Origin: Diphasiastrum complanatum
Lineage: Eukaryota > Streptophyta > Lycopodiopsida > Lycopodiales > Lycopodiaceae
Direction of reading: 5' to 3'
Length of the DNA: 64,000 nucleotides
NCBI GenBank assembly: GCA_029204225.1
Contig: CM055094.1
Coordinates: 70,386,803 to 70,450,802, forward strand
Positions 10,938 through 21,308 of the stretch are shown here, piece after piece. Positions within the stretch are counted from its first letter, which is position 1, and each line of letters starts with the position of its first letter. The notes below the pieces were generated by a model that saw only the letters and a program-made list of their open reading frames with translations, did no database searches and was not told where the DNA came from. Position numbers and translations under genes: made by a program.

Positions 10938-11368
10938 GTAAAGATACTTTTATTTTTTTTCTTTAGTTTCGATTGTCACCAGGCCCAATCAAAATGAATA
11001 GATTTGAAATCTACGTAACGTAGTTCAAATTAACTAAAAAATAAAAATGCAATATAGAAAACTTTGAAATTTGTGTCCGGGTAGCATGGACATATCCCAT
11101 TGGTTTCTTCTTCCTGCCTGACATATGCTAATCTGCCCGACGTCAATACCTCAAGTTAAATTTACTTTACTATGCTAGTTAGTATAATGAAATTTTCTAA
11201 CTATACTAGTTACAATTATAGAAATATAGTATGTACAGTAACATAAAATATGGTATACGCAGTAACTGTGACTATGTTGGCATTCACGTTAGATTAAATG
11301 TGATACAAAAAACTAAAATTAAGTAACATATCAAAGAGATTTTTGGCGCCCAAGCTTTGAAAATAGCA

Positions 11369-12740
11369 ATGGCAAGGAGACTTAGATCTACAATCGATTC
11401 TGTTATTCTTTACAATGAGAAAGATGAAGCTGGTAACTGGAAGCCAACAAAATATACGAAGAACTCATGGGTATTGCTACATCCATCATCAAAGGGCAAT
11501 TTTCGACAAAAGAAAAGAGCAAAAATGGCTTACAAATCTTATTGTAAAGCAAAAATTTTGGAGTTTAAGACTACCCGGGAGGTCAATCGATATCAGAAGT
11601 CTTAGTGCAACATGTATATATGCATTCAGAAATCAAAGTACATGATATCAATCCTCATGATCATAAAAAATGTAATTGTAAGTATATCAAAACATATGCA
11701 CTCTACAACAATCATAGGTGATTTCCTTTATTGATGCTCTTCAGATTATGATTTAAATGCTTCAACATTGTTTTTATCTTTCAGATTTATATCCATCATG
11801 CATAAGTGAATGAGAGCCCACACAATCACTTGCAGGAATATTAGACGTGATTCACTCTGATGTTGGAAAGCTGCAATACAGAGGAAGAAGTCCAATGGAA
11901 CTTGCAGATTGTGGTATCTATTTTTATGAATCTTTATATATTCCACAAACAGATGAAGGTTTTGGCAAGCTCGAAGCAAGTCCATTGCCTAGTTTTCAAA
12001 ATGATGAGTGGCCTACTCCTGACAACATTGTTTCTGAATCCTTGAGATGCAAGCTACTCATTAATATTAAAAATGCTATGAAGATAAGCACATGCTTGAA
12101 AATTGTTCACCTAAGTTTGTTTATCTCATTGCATACATTTGTTGATTTTTTCTCGAGTGCTAGTGTTCGTAGGACACCAACTTTATTTGTTTGCAAGGAT
12201 TTATCAGATGAGACTTTGTCAGATCTCATGGATCAAGGCTAGGATAGTAGAACGAATAATGACATAGAATGCATGATTAAAAAGTCCTCAATGATCTTTC
12301 GTTATCATATCAAAAAGCAAATGCTCAGTCTCACATTTAGCTACCAGAGATACAAGAAAATTGAAGGTACATGGCTACCACTGGATCAAGACTTTGAACT
12401 AAATGGTCACACAAACTGAATGGAGATAAGCATTATCTATAATGAGGAATATTTGACTATGGTTGAGGTGGAAGAGCACTGGAAGCTTGATTTTATCGGA
12501 ATAGAGCTCGTGCTATTACAAACCAATCCACCAACATATGTCAGATTTATCATCAACGAAAGACTCGTAAGTACTTTATGTTTATTGCCATTTCAAAATA
12601 GAACATAATAATAGAAAATGTCATCATTTACAATTGCACATTCACTAATATTTGCCATGTCACAGATGCGAAAAAGACAGGAGTTGATAACGTGCTGCAA
12701 AGATCTACCTACGACAATCACCATTGTGGGAGAACAATAG
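11369..12740 (+). pseudogene. Gene B of the unfamiliar transposon, fullest copy
   Basis: Exon 1 (11,369-11,677) starts MARRLRSTIDSVILYNEKDE and runs through SWVLLHPSSKGNFR, then after a frameshift QHVYMHSEIKVHDIN to KCNC at a GTAAGT donor. An exon starting after an AG at 11,835 reads DVIHSDVGKLQYRGRSP and SLPSF-like PSPLPSFQNDEW. A further exon (about 12,160-12,570) reads SVRRTPTLFVCKDLSD, MIFRYHIKKQMLSL, then TMVEVEEHWKLDFI. The last exon after the AG at about 12,666 reads MRKRQELITCCKDL to a stop at 12,740. Parallel exons occur at 15.2-15.65 kb plus 21.95-22.39 kb, 29.88 kb and 49.15 kb. Stops and a frameshift interrupt it. I recognise no known family; the C-terminal spacing (see the 21,964 fragment) hints at a ubiquitin-like fold. 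Confidence 0.6.
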
Positions 12741-12934
12741 TTTCAAATAAACTTTAGTAAAAATTTGTGTATACACTCTTTTATTCAAGAAATAAAAGCC
12801 CAAGTTGGGCATCTGTACATGTATTTTGTGCTCCCAAATTTATAAACTGGAGCAGCATTTGATATATCAATGTATATTTTCTATGAAGTCTATACATATA
12901 TTTTTGTTCTATGCTATCTATATTTTTTCTGATC

Positions 12935-13276
12935 TTAATTTAGTACAACTACATCATCCTTTGCACCATCATCAATAACGGGAGGCTGAAGCCTTGCCCT
13001 AGCCAGTATACACAGGATAATTTCTTGTCTAAATTTATACATCTGGCTTAAAGTGTACTCATGAAGTGTAAACTACAAAATAGAACATTCATGTATTCGT
13101 AATGGCCAATAACATCACCAGAATAGAAAACTAATCATGATTCCAAAATAAGAATAAACAGAATTTATTACCTTAGAAATATAAACATCTTGTTGAAGGT
13201 AGAACCACTCAAAAAACAACTCAGCATTGTACAATGTGTACCACCCACAACTGAATGAATCATTTTGCTGGGGTGA
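12935..13276 (-). pseudogene. Gene C: Ulp1/C48 protease, last two exons (copy R)
   Basis: Ulp1-type cysteine proteases cut ubiquitin-like modifiers such as SUMO, usually in the nucleus. Exon 13,276-13,172 (105 bases) reads SPQQNDSFSCGWYTLYNAEL and on to DVYISK, holding the catalytic Gln and Cys in the classic Q.....CG arrangement. The next exon 13,072-12,935 (138 bases, in phase) reads FTLHEYTLSQMYKFRQEI, then LCILARARLQPPVIDDG, ending at a stop. Both exons have AG acceptors, the first has a GTAATA donor, and neither contains a stop, so this tail is intact. The His-containing exon is missing here but present at 31,537-31,348. The stop lies about 195 bases from the gene B stop, so the two genes converge. 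Confidence 0.75.
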
Positions 13277-14318
13277 CTGCAAAATAATTCAGCACACAAG
13301 AAATCAATTATGAAACAGAATGAATTAGATTGAAAATATTTCATTAGAATACTAATTTCAAAATGCTATTAAGAAAGACAGAGTTTACCTCCAAGCTAAC
13401 GATCTGTCAGTCCACAGAATGGGGAACGTCTGTAGCCAATAGAATCTAGAGGTGCATGGATCAATGGTCCAATAGAATTAAGAGGTGACAAAGTGTGGTC
13501 CAATCATAGTTAAGCATAGTGGTAGCTCAAGGATCTACTAGTATCATTGTACTCCTCATTTGGATCTAATTGATTTTGAGATTGAGTGGATTTTGAGTGT
13601 AAGTGATTTTCTAGCTTTCTCTCTCTACCCGAGAGCTATAGATGATTTTATCTCTCTACCTGAGGAGAGCAGCTTGTTTTCACTTAGATTACTTTTGGAA
13701 CACTTCTCACACGTGTGAGTGAGAGTTGGAAGTGATTGAATGCATGTAGTAGTGTGTTTTTGTCATAGAATCAAAAATACATCTTGAATCTCAATCTAGT
13801 CTTGATCTTGGTGCATCTACACAACTTAGGAGATCACAAGTACATGTTGTGGATAGTCCACACGTGTGAAATCAAAAATTTTTAGTGTAAATGGCACGAA
13901 AACCGATTAATATTTTTACCTTTTCAGTTCTCAAAATTCGCGACATATCGCTTTTGTGCGCGCTCATTGCTATCCGTTTGCTTGCAACTATACCTACTCG
14001 CGCACAAGTGTGATATTATGTATCTGTCTATCGTACATATCCATCTTCTGCACCATTTTGATAGTTATTTTTGGTTCAGTTCTCCCACGTGCACAACTGC
14101 GATATTCATGTTACTGCATTAGATGCATACGTCAGCAGAGACTCTTTCTTCATGACAATACTACCATAGAATCTAATACAAGATCTGATGATGAATAGTT
14201 GACACTTTGTATTTTGGTATAATACAATCAATACATTTACATTGGGTATTTCTCCTCTCTTGTTCAATGAATTTGCAAAGCAATTCTGAACATGTCATGA
14301 TGATCTTCTACTCAACAA
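13277..14318. other. Unassigned region inside copy R, with CACACGTGTG palindromes
   Basis: No protein domain was recognised. Two perfect CACACGTGTG palindromes (near 13,709 and 13,859) recall the LTR family at 15.65 kb, so part of 13,440-13,900 may be LTR-derived. Bases 14,285-14,318 (GAACATGTCATGATGATCTT) match the flank of gene A at 34,357, so the transposon resumes there. Confidence 0.4.
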
Positions 14319-15225
14319 TCATCTAATTTTCTCTTTCTGTATGGACTTGCATGCTTTTCTAAACTTGTTGTATTGTGTGGACTTTGTTATATGTCGTATC
14401 TGAACTCTGCGGTAGAACCACTGAACCAATTGACAAATGTAGTTTTGTTTTTCATTGGTTCCTCCATGTTGTGTATTTCGATGAAATGTTGCTCGTGCTT
14501 GCCAGTGTGACTTCTCCATCCTTTGTGATGACCATACACTCAAGCTTCCATATGTATTTGCAAAAAATGTGGTAGATCTCGTAGTATGTGTTGCATATGT
14601 CAAAATCATAATGTTAGTCTTATGTTTGGATCTAAATATATATGAAAATTTGAAAGCATTTTGAAAATTTTATACTAACCATGTAATGAGTGATGTAATC
14701 TTCTCCTCATGCTTTTGATATTGCATTAACAAACTCGACACAGGTCCTTTGAACAGCTTTCTTATCAATATAAGAGTATTTTTATTTTCTTAAAATAGCA
14801 ATCATACTATCAAGTTTTTTCCATACATCAACTTTAAGTACTTTGGTTTTGCCATCTTTCTCGAAGTCGTGAGTGGCATCAATAATATCTGTCCAGACTG
14901 AGTGTTGAATATTAGAAGCCTTACCAGTATGATTTGATAGAAAATGACGTGCTTTTGCTCTTCCTATGCTTGGCTTAGTTGTCATGTTCCCATTCTTTCC
15001 TGAAAGCTTTTCATCTTTTTGAATTTTGACATGTCCTTTATGGAGTCCTGCTTTTGATAAAACATCTTCTAATCGAGAGATAGCTTCCTTTGCTAATGAT
15101 GCTGGCTTAGTATTCCAAGCAAAAACTATATGAAGATAAATGATCTTTTCTATTAATCTAACTTCTGCATGAAGAGTGCAAACATGCACATTTTTTAAGG
15201 GGATAGGCACATGCTTTGTCATACA
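14319..15225 (-). pseudogene. Gene A (probable DDE transposase), C-terminal exons, copy R
   Basis: The minus strand carries PIPLKNVHVCTLHAEVRLIE (from 15,225), KAGLHKGHVKIQKDEKLSG, ASNIQHSVWTDIIDATHDFE to AILRK, an extension EFVNA.SK.WGEDHLTHYM ended by a GTTAGT donor (about 14,692), and a final exon (about 14,597-14,319) reading FFANTYGSLSVWSSQRMEKS, HWQARATFHRNTQHGG and FRKACKSIQKEKIR to a stop. The acceptor before this exon is mutated (AA for AG). The glutamate in RMEK is the best candidate for the third acid of a DDE core. It matches 35,280-34,387 closely. Confidence 0.7.
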
Positions 15226-15653
15226 TTCAGATATCGGTATTTTACAATATAAAGGTCGTTCTCCAAAATCACTTGTAGAGTCAAGAGTTTTTTTTTGTGA
15301 TCACACCTATTTTCTTGATAAAAATGGTTTCGTTGGTATATTAGAGCCATGTCCTCTACCAGATTTTTCGAGTGAGGAATAGATTCTTCCTGATGCAGCA
15401 ATTTCAGAAAGTTTTTGATCTAGGCTATATATTGTTATTTAGAGTATATTAAAATATAACACTGGATCAAAAAATAATAGATTAAGTTGATATCTACCTT
15501 TTACTATTTTTGTTGATTTTTTTTCCAAATGCAATGTTCGGAGAACGAAAACAATGTTTATTTGTAAGGACTTGAGTGCTGAAATAATTGTTGAGTTGTT
15601 GGATGATGGTTGGGATACAAACAAAATCAGCAAGTTGATTGCAGAGTATGTTA
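15211..15653 (+). pseudogene. Gene B fragment, left part, cut by LTR insertion
   Basis: The plus strand reads FVIHSDIGILQYKGRSPKSL, then EPCPLPDFSSEE, corresponding to gene B exon 2 at 11,845-12,010. It continues with VRRTKTMFICKDLSAEIIVE, LLDDGWDTNKISKLIAEYV up to 15,653, where the LTR element begins. The sequence resumes at 21,949. It is more diverged from the 11.4-kb copy than simple duplication would give, so it came from a separate copy of the transposon. Confidence 0.7.
15649..15653. repeat. Target site duplication TGTTA (left)
   Basis: TGTTA directly before the 5' LTR is repeated at 21,944-21,948 directly after the 3' LTR. A five-base duplication is standard for LTR retrotransposon integration. 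Confidence 0.9.
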
Positions 15654-16306
15654 TGTGAGAGATTTCAACTAGTTTAGTCTAGTTTAGTCACATTTTGGTA
15701 AATTGTTAATAAGAGGCCAAAACTCATTTTAGACTTAGAGATAAAATTTTTGAAGTTATATTAGTTTAAAATACATTCAATAAACACTTTTGGAAAGTGT
15801 GGAAAAGTTGGTAGTCGAGTTTGAGAGAGATTCAAATTTAAACTTTGGGTACATTGAATCTAGACCCAAAAATAGTAGGGTTTAGATTTTGGAGGGAAAG
15901 CCAAGTGACCAAATAGGGTCTGGAAACTCTATAAAAGGATGTAACTCATGGAGAGACACATCTTCTCTCTTATCTCTCTCATTTCATCATTATACATGGT
16001 TCTCTTTGGGTTCTACTACTCATTGGTGCACTATCTTGGTGTTATCTTGCAATCTTGTGTGTAGAATGATCATTTAATGCTATTTTTGGTTCCACACGTG
16101 TGAAATACAGTAGGGTACTGTAATTGTATGGACAGCACACATATTTTATGTTTTGGTTCATGTTTGATCAATATCTCTTAGAGTTTGCATCTCATTTTGT
16201 ATGTAGATGCTGATTTTTCTACATTGGCAGGATTGTTGGTTTGCTCCTTATTGTAACCAAAGATTTGGGACTTGGATTGGATCTTGAATGATCTGAATCC
16301 TTCACA
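15654..16306 (+). repeat. 5' LTR
   Basis: Starts TGTGAGAGATTTCAAC and ends CTTCACA, giving the TG...CA ends expected. It contains TCTATAAAAGGATG (TATA-type promoter, near 15,929) followed by a pyrimidine-rich stretch, and the palindrome CACACGTGTG near 16,095. It matches 21,290-21,943. Confidence 0.92.
15928..15938 (+). promoter_or_regulatory. LTR TATA box
   Basis: CTCTATAAAAG in the 5' LTR, conserved in the 3' LTR near 21,564. It is the likely U3 promoter element of this retrotransposon. Confidence 0.6.
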
Positions 16307-16318
16307 TGGTATCAGAGC
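16307..16318 (+). other. Primer binding site for initiator tRNA-Met
   Basis: TGGTATCAGAGC lies immediately after the LTR end. This is the standard sequence complementary to the 3' end of plant initiator tRNA-Met used by copia elements to prime minus-strand synthesis. Confidence 0.93.
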
Positions 16319-17157
16319 TCTTGTGTTTCAGGTTATGAAAGGATCAGCCATCTTTAGCAAGGATTTTGGAGGAGTTACCAATGCTAGAGCATGCTAGGTT
16401 GTTCTCTACTCAAAAATCAGCATTTTTGCATGTGTAGAATTGATCTTTTGTAGGTCAAAACTCAATATAGGGTTATATACTTGATCGATTTTGATTTCAC
16501 ACTTGTTTTAATGGATTTAAATGATATTTGGTGCATTAGGAAGGTCTCATTGGAGCCTGCAAGAAGATATACCAACCTAATCCAAACTTCAGCCTATTTT
16601 ATTCACTAGATTTGACTCTCTTTCCTCTGGTTAGAGTCATATAGTCCTAAAATAGAAATATGAACAGTACACTACCAAATTTCGTCCGTATGGCCAAATT
16701 ACATCAAATAAAGGTCATTTCGTGGGACTTAAACTCTATCACTTCTAAGACTCTAAAAGTAGTAGACATTACTATTTTAATGACATTCACATGTGAAAAT
16801 TTTGATGGGCCATATGCACAAGTTTGGCCTCCATTAGGCATAAACTAAAATAGTTGACAATTCTTCACACTCCCTCTTCAACTATGCTTGCTAGTTTTAC
16901 AATATAACTTCGCTCTATTTCAAGAATTAACTCCATTTTAAGAATGTATCTTTCCGTTAAAATCCTATATATGATAGATAGAAAGATTTCATAATTGATA
17001 TAGAGAATATTATTGTTCAAGTTGGATGCTTCACTATTACTTATACCAATTTTACATAATGAGATGAGAAAAACTACATGAAGGAAGAATCCTAATGGAT
17101 GGGTTCCTCCATGATTATGCCTATGATAACTTTGTAGAATAGTAGCAACACACCTTT
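16319..17157 (+). other. Untranslated leader of the LTR element
   Basis: About 840 bases between the primer site and the first gag-like frame show no coding signal. It is probably the RNA leader, where a packaging signal would lie. Confidence 0.5.
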
Positions 17158-17454
17158 TTGGTTTTGTTGCCGTTTAGTTCGGGTTGTGTTAGGAATCTAG
17201 ATTATTATAATTTTCAGTTGTGGGTGGAGTTACCATTGGTAAGCACGGATTTGTTATCAATGTATTCAGGAGCTCTTATTTCGGATCCAGGTCATACTAT
17301 AGTACTTTGCGGAATGGATGTTGTACCAGTGGGACACACTCGTGCAACGACATTCCAATGTTTCAAAGGGAAAAAACATGACGACCTGGATATGCATATC
17401 CATCAGTTCCTGGCTGTATGTCAGGAGAATCGCGAAATGGAGGATATTCGATAG
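17158..17454 (+). pseudogene. Gypsy-like gag scrap inside the copia element
   Basis: The frame reads HTRATTFQCFKGKKHDDLDM, then HIHQFLAVCQENREME. The pattern F.G....D.D.HI..F...C..N resembles the start of a gypsy gag core. The upstream portion (VLLPFSSGCVRNLD) is unrecognised. Its presence in an element with copia gag and integrase suggests recombination or nested insertion. Confidence 0.4.
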
Positions 17455-17489
17455 TCATAATATGTATTACAAGAATTTCAGGTTTGGGA

Positions 17490-18683
17490 GGATTTGAGAA
17501 GGACACTTTGCAAGTGAGTGCTACAAGAAGAAGAGAGATCAAGGAGACAAGCAAGGTCATCTTACTCTTGATGAGGATGGTTTGGATGTTTGAAATGAAA
17601 ATGATGATGATTTTGTGATGTCTTCATGTATGCTTGCTCATGATGGAGATCTAGATCCATGGTGGATTGATAGTGGAGCAAGTACACATATGACTTTTCA
17701 CAGAGAGCATTTCACTTCTTTGTTGGCATATGGAGATGACAAGAGGGTGATCTACATGGCCAATGATGGTGACTGTGCAATCAAAGGGATTGGCACAATT
17801 CCTATTTCTCTCTCTACAAATAGGAATGTTCAGGATGTTTTGCTCATTCCATCTATTACCAAGAATTTACTTAGTGTGAGTCAATTGCTAAGCAAAGGAC
17901 TCAAAGTTGAGTTTGATGGAGATTCTTGTATAATCAAAAGGAAGGATATCTTGATTGCAAAAATTAAAAGGCAAGGGAAGTTGTTCAAACTAGATGCTTG
18001 TGTTATTGCTAACCAAGTTGGATGTGTTGCAAGAGAGCAAATACCTATTCAAGAGGTTCCCATAAAAGGATGGGACACCTCAACTTCAAGTCATTGGAGG
18101 TAATGGCTAGGAAGCAAGTTGTGATTGGTCTTCCAATTCCTTAAAAAGTATCAATCATGTTTGTGAGTCTTGTGCTTTGTCAAAGTAACATAGACTATCT
18201 TATACTAGATCTACATCTAGATCTACAAAGCCTTTTCAATTTGTACATTTGGATGTTCATGGAATTACTACAATTAGCAATAGTGGAGCTAATATGTATG
18301 TAACTTTCATTGATGATTTTAGTAGATTTTGTTGGATCTACCTACTAAAGAGCAAGGATGAAGTGTATGATGTCTTTTTTAAGTTCAAGAATGCAATGGA
18401 GAACCAATTTTCCACAAGGATCAAGTGCTTAGGGAGTGACAATGGTGGAGAGTACATATCTACCAAGTTCAAGGCTTTTTGTGATGAGCATGGGATCAAG
18501 AGGGAGTATACACCACCAAGGACCCCACAACAAAATGGAGTGGCCGAGAGGAAGAATAGGACTTTATGTGAAAGTGCCAAATCCATGAAGTTAAGTGCTA
18601 ACCTTGATAAGCCATTTTGGGATCAAGCTTTGTTGTGGCCGAGTGCTATTTTGGATGGAAGGACACCTAGAAATTGCATGTAG
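17490..18683 (+). pseudogene. Copia zinc knuckle-protease-integrase block
   Basis: The broken end of a zinc knuckle (GHFASECYKKKRD) is followed by the aspartic protease PWWIDSGASTHMTFHREHF and LLSVSQLLSKGLKVEFDG, then pre-integrase remnants (FKLDACVIANQ), and the integrase core QFVHLDVHGITTIS, MYVTFIDDFSRFCWIYLL, CLGSDNGGEYISTKF, EYTPPRTPQQNGVAERKNR. D(HLDVHG), D(GSDNGGE) and E(ngVAERKNR) of the DDE triad are present. It stops at GRTPRNCM. Stops at about 17,597 and 18,103 and frameshifts disable it. It lies 5' of a second gag, the reverse of the normal copia order. Confidence 0.85.
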
Positions 18684-18989
18684 AATTTGAGATATTCAAT
18701 TTCTTGTGATTTTGTCAAAACCCTAATTTTGATATAGTTTGTGAGGTTACTGAACTTCATTTGAGTGTGTTTCAATCTTAGGAAGTGGCAAGAATCATTA
18801 GATTGAGGATAGATCATAGGTTGATCAAGATTTCACTATTCTATGTGTTGATTTTCTAGTTAGAAGTGCTAGAAGAGATTTGAGAGGTTCCACATCTTTG
18901 TGATTTCTTCTTGAGTTCATTTGTTGACATTCAAGAGAGTGCTTTGTGCATTGGAACAGGTTGAAAGAAGAAGATCAGGTCACTTCAAC
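18684..18989 (+). other. Second leader-like spacer
   Basis: About 300 bases without coding signal separate the integrase relic from the second gag start. It may be the leader of the copia element whose gag follows. Confidence 0.4.
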
Positions 18990-19837
18990 ATGGCTACAAG
19001 TGGTGGATTTATGGTGGAGAGCAATGATAGGCTTACCTCAATCAACTATTCTACTTGGAAGGTGAGGATGGAGTCCTTATTGGAGATGAATGAGTTGATG
19101 GAGATTGTTGTAGGTTTGGAGGAGATACCAGCAACTCAACAAGGTCAAATGAGGTATGACAAGAGAGCAAAGAAAGCTCTACACATGATCAAGATGAATG
19201 TTACCAATGAACAAAGTGCACACCATCTTTGGAGGCTTGGGAAGCTTTGAAGAAGCTTTATGAATCGAAGTCTACATCAAGGGTGCTTACTCTTAGGAGG
19301 CAAATCTTTCAAAGTTTGCAAAAGAAGGAAGAGAGTACTCATGCTTTTGTTTTGAGGGTTAAGGCATTCAATGATGAGTTAGCATGTATCGATGAAAGCA
19401 TTAAGGAGGTAGATCTTGTTCAAGTTATACTTAATGGCTTGTTGGATGATCATGCTAATATTGTTCAAAGTTTTGCTATTCAAAAGACTTTGCCAAGTAT
19501 TGTGGATTTGCAAGAGATCTTGGTGAATGAGGAGTATAGGCTTCAATGAAGAGGAGGTGGATCGACATCGACATCTCATTATAAAGAGGATGCTATGTTC
19601 ATCAAAGGCAAGTTCAAGGGCAAAGGCAAAGGCAAGTGGTCTACAGGGCAAGATCAAGGTGAGACATCTTCTTTTGTCAAAAAGAAAGATAAGTCTAAGT
19701 TGAAATGCTTTTATTGTGGAATCAAAGGGCATTTTGCAAATGAATGTTTGAAGAAGCAAAGAGATGAAGGTAGCAAGCAAATCAACTTTACTACTAATGA
19801 TGAGGGTCTAGGTGGTGGTGATTCTCTTTTCAAGTGA
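18990..19837 (+). pseudogene. Copia Gag with zinc knuckle
   Basis: Gag forms the cytoplasmic particle and binds element RNA. The ATG at 18,990 (MATSGGFMVESNDRLTSINY, then STWKVRMESLLEMNEL) starts a UBN2-type gag. One base is missing near 19,231, after which it continues EAWEALKKLYESKSTSRVLT and LNGLLDDHANIVQSFAIQKT. A TGA at 19,547 interrupts it, then a lysine-rich stretch (FKGKGKGKW) and the zinc knuckle CFYCGIKGHFANEC (C-x2-C-x4-H-x4-C) follow at about 19,710-19,751. A frameshift near 19,835 separates it from the protease frame. Confidence 0.88.
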
Positions 19838-21308
19838 AGGTGACAAAGATTCATGGTGGATTGATAGTGGAGCTAGCTCACACACGACTAGTCACAAGGA
19901 TTTTTTTACTTCTTTGGTCACTTATGATGGAGCCAAGAAAGCAATTCACATGGCCAATGGTGGTGAGTGTGTGATTGAAGGTATTGGTTCAATTCCTATT
20001 TGTCTCTCTACTAATAGGAATGCAAGACTTGATGGTGTTCTTTACATTCCTTCACTTTCAAAGAATTTGCTAAGTGTTGGTCAAATGATAAAGAAAGCCT
20101 TATACATGGTAAAGTTTGCTGGTGATGCTTGTTTCATTACAAAGGAAGAAATCTTGGTTTCTAGGGGCAATAGACAAGGTAGACTTTTCAAGCTTGATGC
20201 TTTTGTTATGGCTAACAAAAAGGATGGAATGGAAAAGGAGATTGGTCTCAACTTTCCAAAGTTACCTTTTAGCATCAATAAGATTGGTGGATCTTATGCA
20301 AAGTCTAACAAGCTTTCTTATGCTAGATCTAGATCAAGATCTAATATGCTTCTTGGAGATGTTCATCTTTGTGCTAACTTGGCTAGTCTTGAGGATAATG
20401 ATGGTGTTTCAATGGTTCTTCATGGCAAGTGCAATCATGCAAAAGATAAGAAAAGAGCTAACTTCATCAATGGAGGTGAAGGTTCTTCCTTGGAAAAAAT
20501 TGTTGCTAATGATTTCTTTGATCATATGGAAAAGGATGTTGCTAGGTGCATGCATGAAGGAGGTGGTTCTTCTACATTATTTTGTTATGATTCCAAGAAA
20601 GTCATTTTTTCAGCAAGTAGAGTTACATGTCTTCATAAAGAGAGTATATCAAATGTTTCTATCAAGAGACTTGGTGAGGAAGATAGTCACAAGTCAAGAA
20701 GAAGAGAAGTATGTGAAGAGTTCAAAGTAGGATGTACTTTGAATGATGTCATTATGAATGATAGTGAGGAAGAATCATTATCATATGAGTCATTACCTAA
20801 AACATTGAGTAGAAGTTCTTGTTTGAGAAAAGAGAGTACTTCAATCATCCTTATATTGAAGGTACTAATCATTTTTTTCATGGCTTCTAATGTTTTTGAG
20901 GTTTCTACTTCTTATGATGCAATCATTAAGAGGGAGTCTTATGAAGGGAAGAGCAATGGAAGATTGGTTCTTGGGAAGATCCAAGGCATGGATCTCACGT
21001 CTCTTCATCAACTCAAAGGATTCTATGATTGTGAATTGATCACTCATGATCGAGATGGCAAAAGGTTGGTTGGAGAAGACTACATGGAACAAATCGAGAG
21101 GCAATTTCTTCAAGACAAGGGAGATTTCATTGGTGAACTTATTGAGGTTTTGTATGAACTCAAGAGGGCTGGATTTCTTAGGTTTGATACTCATCTTCAC
21201 CTACTCTACTTCATGTTGGATGGAAAGTTTGGAATCTATCTTTTGATTTATGATGGTGACATTGGTGACATTGTTTTCACTAACCTTTGTTTGAGAGATT
21301 TCAACTAG
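19812..21308 (+). CDS. Protease fused to a 340-residue unfamiliar extension (498-codon open frame)
   Basis: The first roughly 150 residues are a copia aspartic protease: DSWWIDSGASSHTTSHKDFF, then VLYIPSLSKNLLSVGQMIKK and GRLFKLDAFVMANKK. Where the pre-integrase zinc region should follow, the protein instead enters a sequence I do not recognise (GGSYAKSNKLSYARSRSRSN, DFFDHMEKDVARCMHEGGGS, RDGKRLVGEDYMEQIERQFL, GELIEVLYELKRAGFLRFD). There is a hydrophobic stretch IILILKVLIIFFMA about residues 345-358. It stays open for nearly 1.5 kb while gag upstream is broken, and ends with a stop 19 bases inside the 3' LTR. The start shown is a nominal ATG. In life it was probably one Gag-Pro polyprotein. 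Confidence 0.7.
   Translation: MVVILFSSEGDKDSWWIDSGASSHTTSHKDFFTSLVTYDGAKKAIHMANGGECVIEGIGSIPICLSTNRNARLDGVLYIPSLSKNLLSVGQMIKKALYMVKFAGDACFITKEEILVSRGNRQGRLFKLDAFVMANKKDGMEKEIGLNFPKLPFSINKIGGSYAKSNKLSYARSRSRSNMLLGDVHLCANLASLEDNDGVSMVLHGKCNHAKDKKRANFINGGEGSSLEKIVANDFFDHMEKDVARCMHEGGGSSTLFCYDSKKVIFSASRVTCLHKESISNVSIKRLGEEDSHKSRRREVCEEFKVGCTLNDVIMNDSEEESLSYESLPKTLSRSSCLRKESTSIILILKVLIIFFMASNVFEVSTSYDAIIKRESYEGKSNGRLVLGKIQGMDLTSLHQLKGFYDCELITHDRDGKRLVGEDYMEQIERQFLQDKGDFIGELIEVLYELKRAGFLRFDTHLHLLYFMLDGKFGIYLLIYDGDIGDIVFTNLCLRDFN

Larger units (their letters stand above)
10903..15225. mobile_element. Unfamiliar multi-gene DNA transposon, copy R (internally rearranged)
   Basis: From the CATTAG terminus, the order is gene B (+, 11,369-12,740), the last exons of the Ulp1-type gene C (-, 13,276-12,935), unassigned DNA, then the C-terminal exons of gene A (-, 15,225-14,319). 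This is the same order as the copy at 29.9-37.5 kb in mirror image. The far end is cut at 15,225, where a second copy of gene B starts. DNA at 13.3-14.3 kb does not match the other copy and may be replaced. Confidence 0.65.

Noticed and set aside
20116-20730. 204-codon plus-strand open frame inside the LTR element
   Set aside because: It overlaps the 498-codon protease fusion in another frame and is Leu/Met/Ser-rich without motifs.
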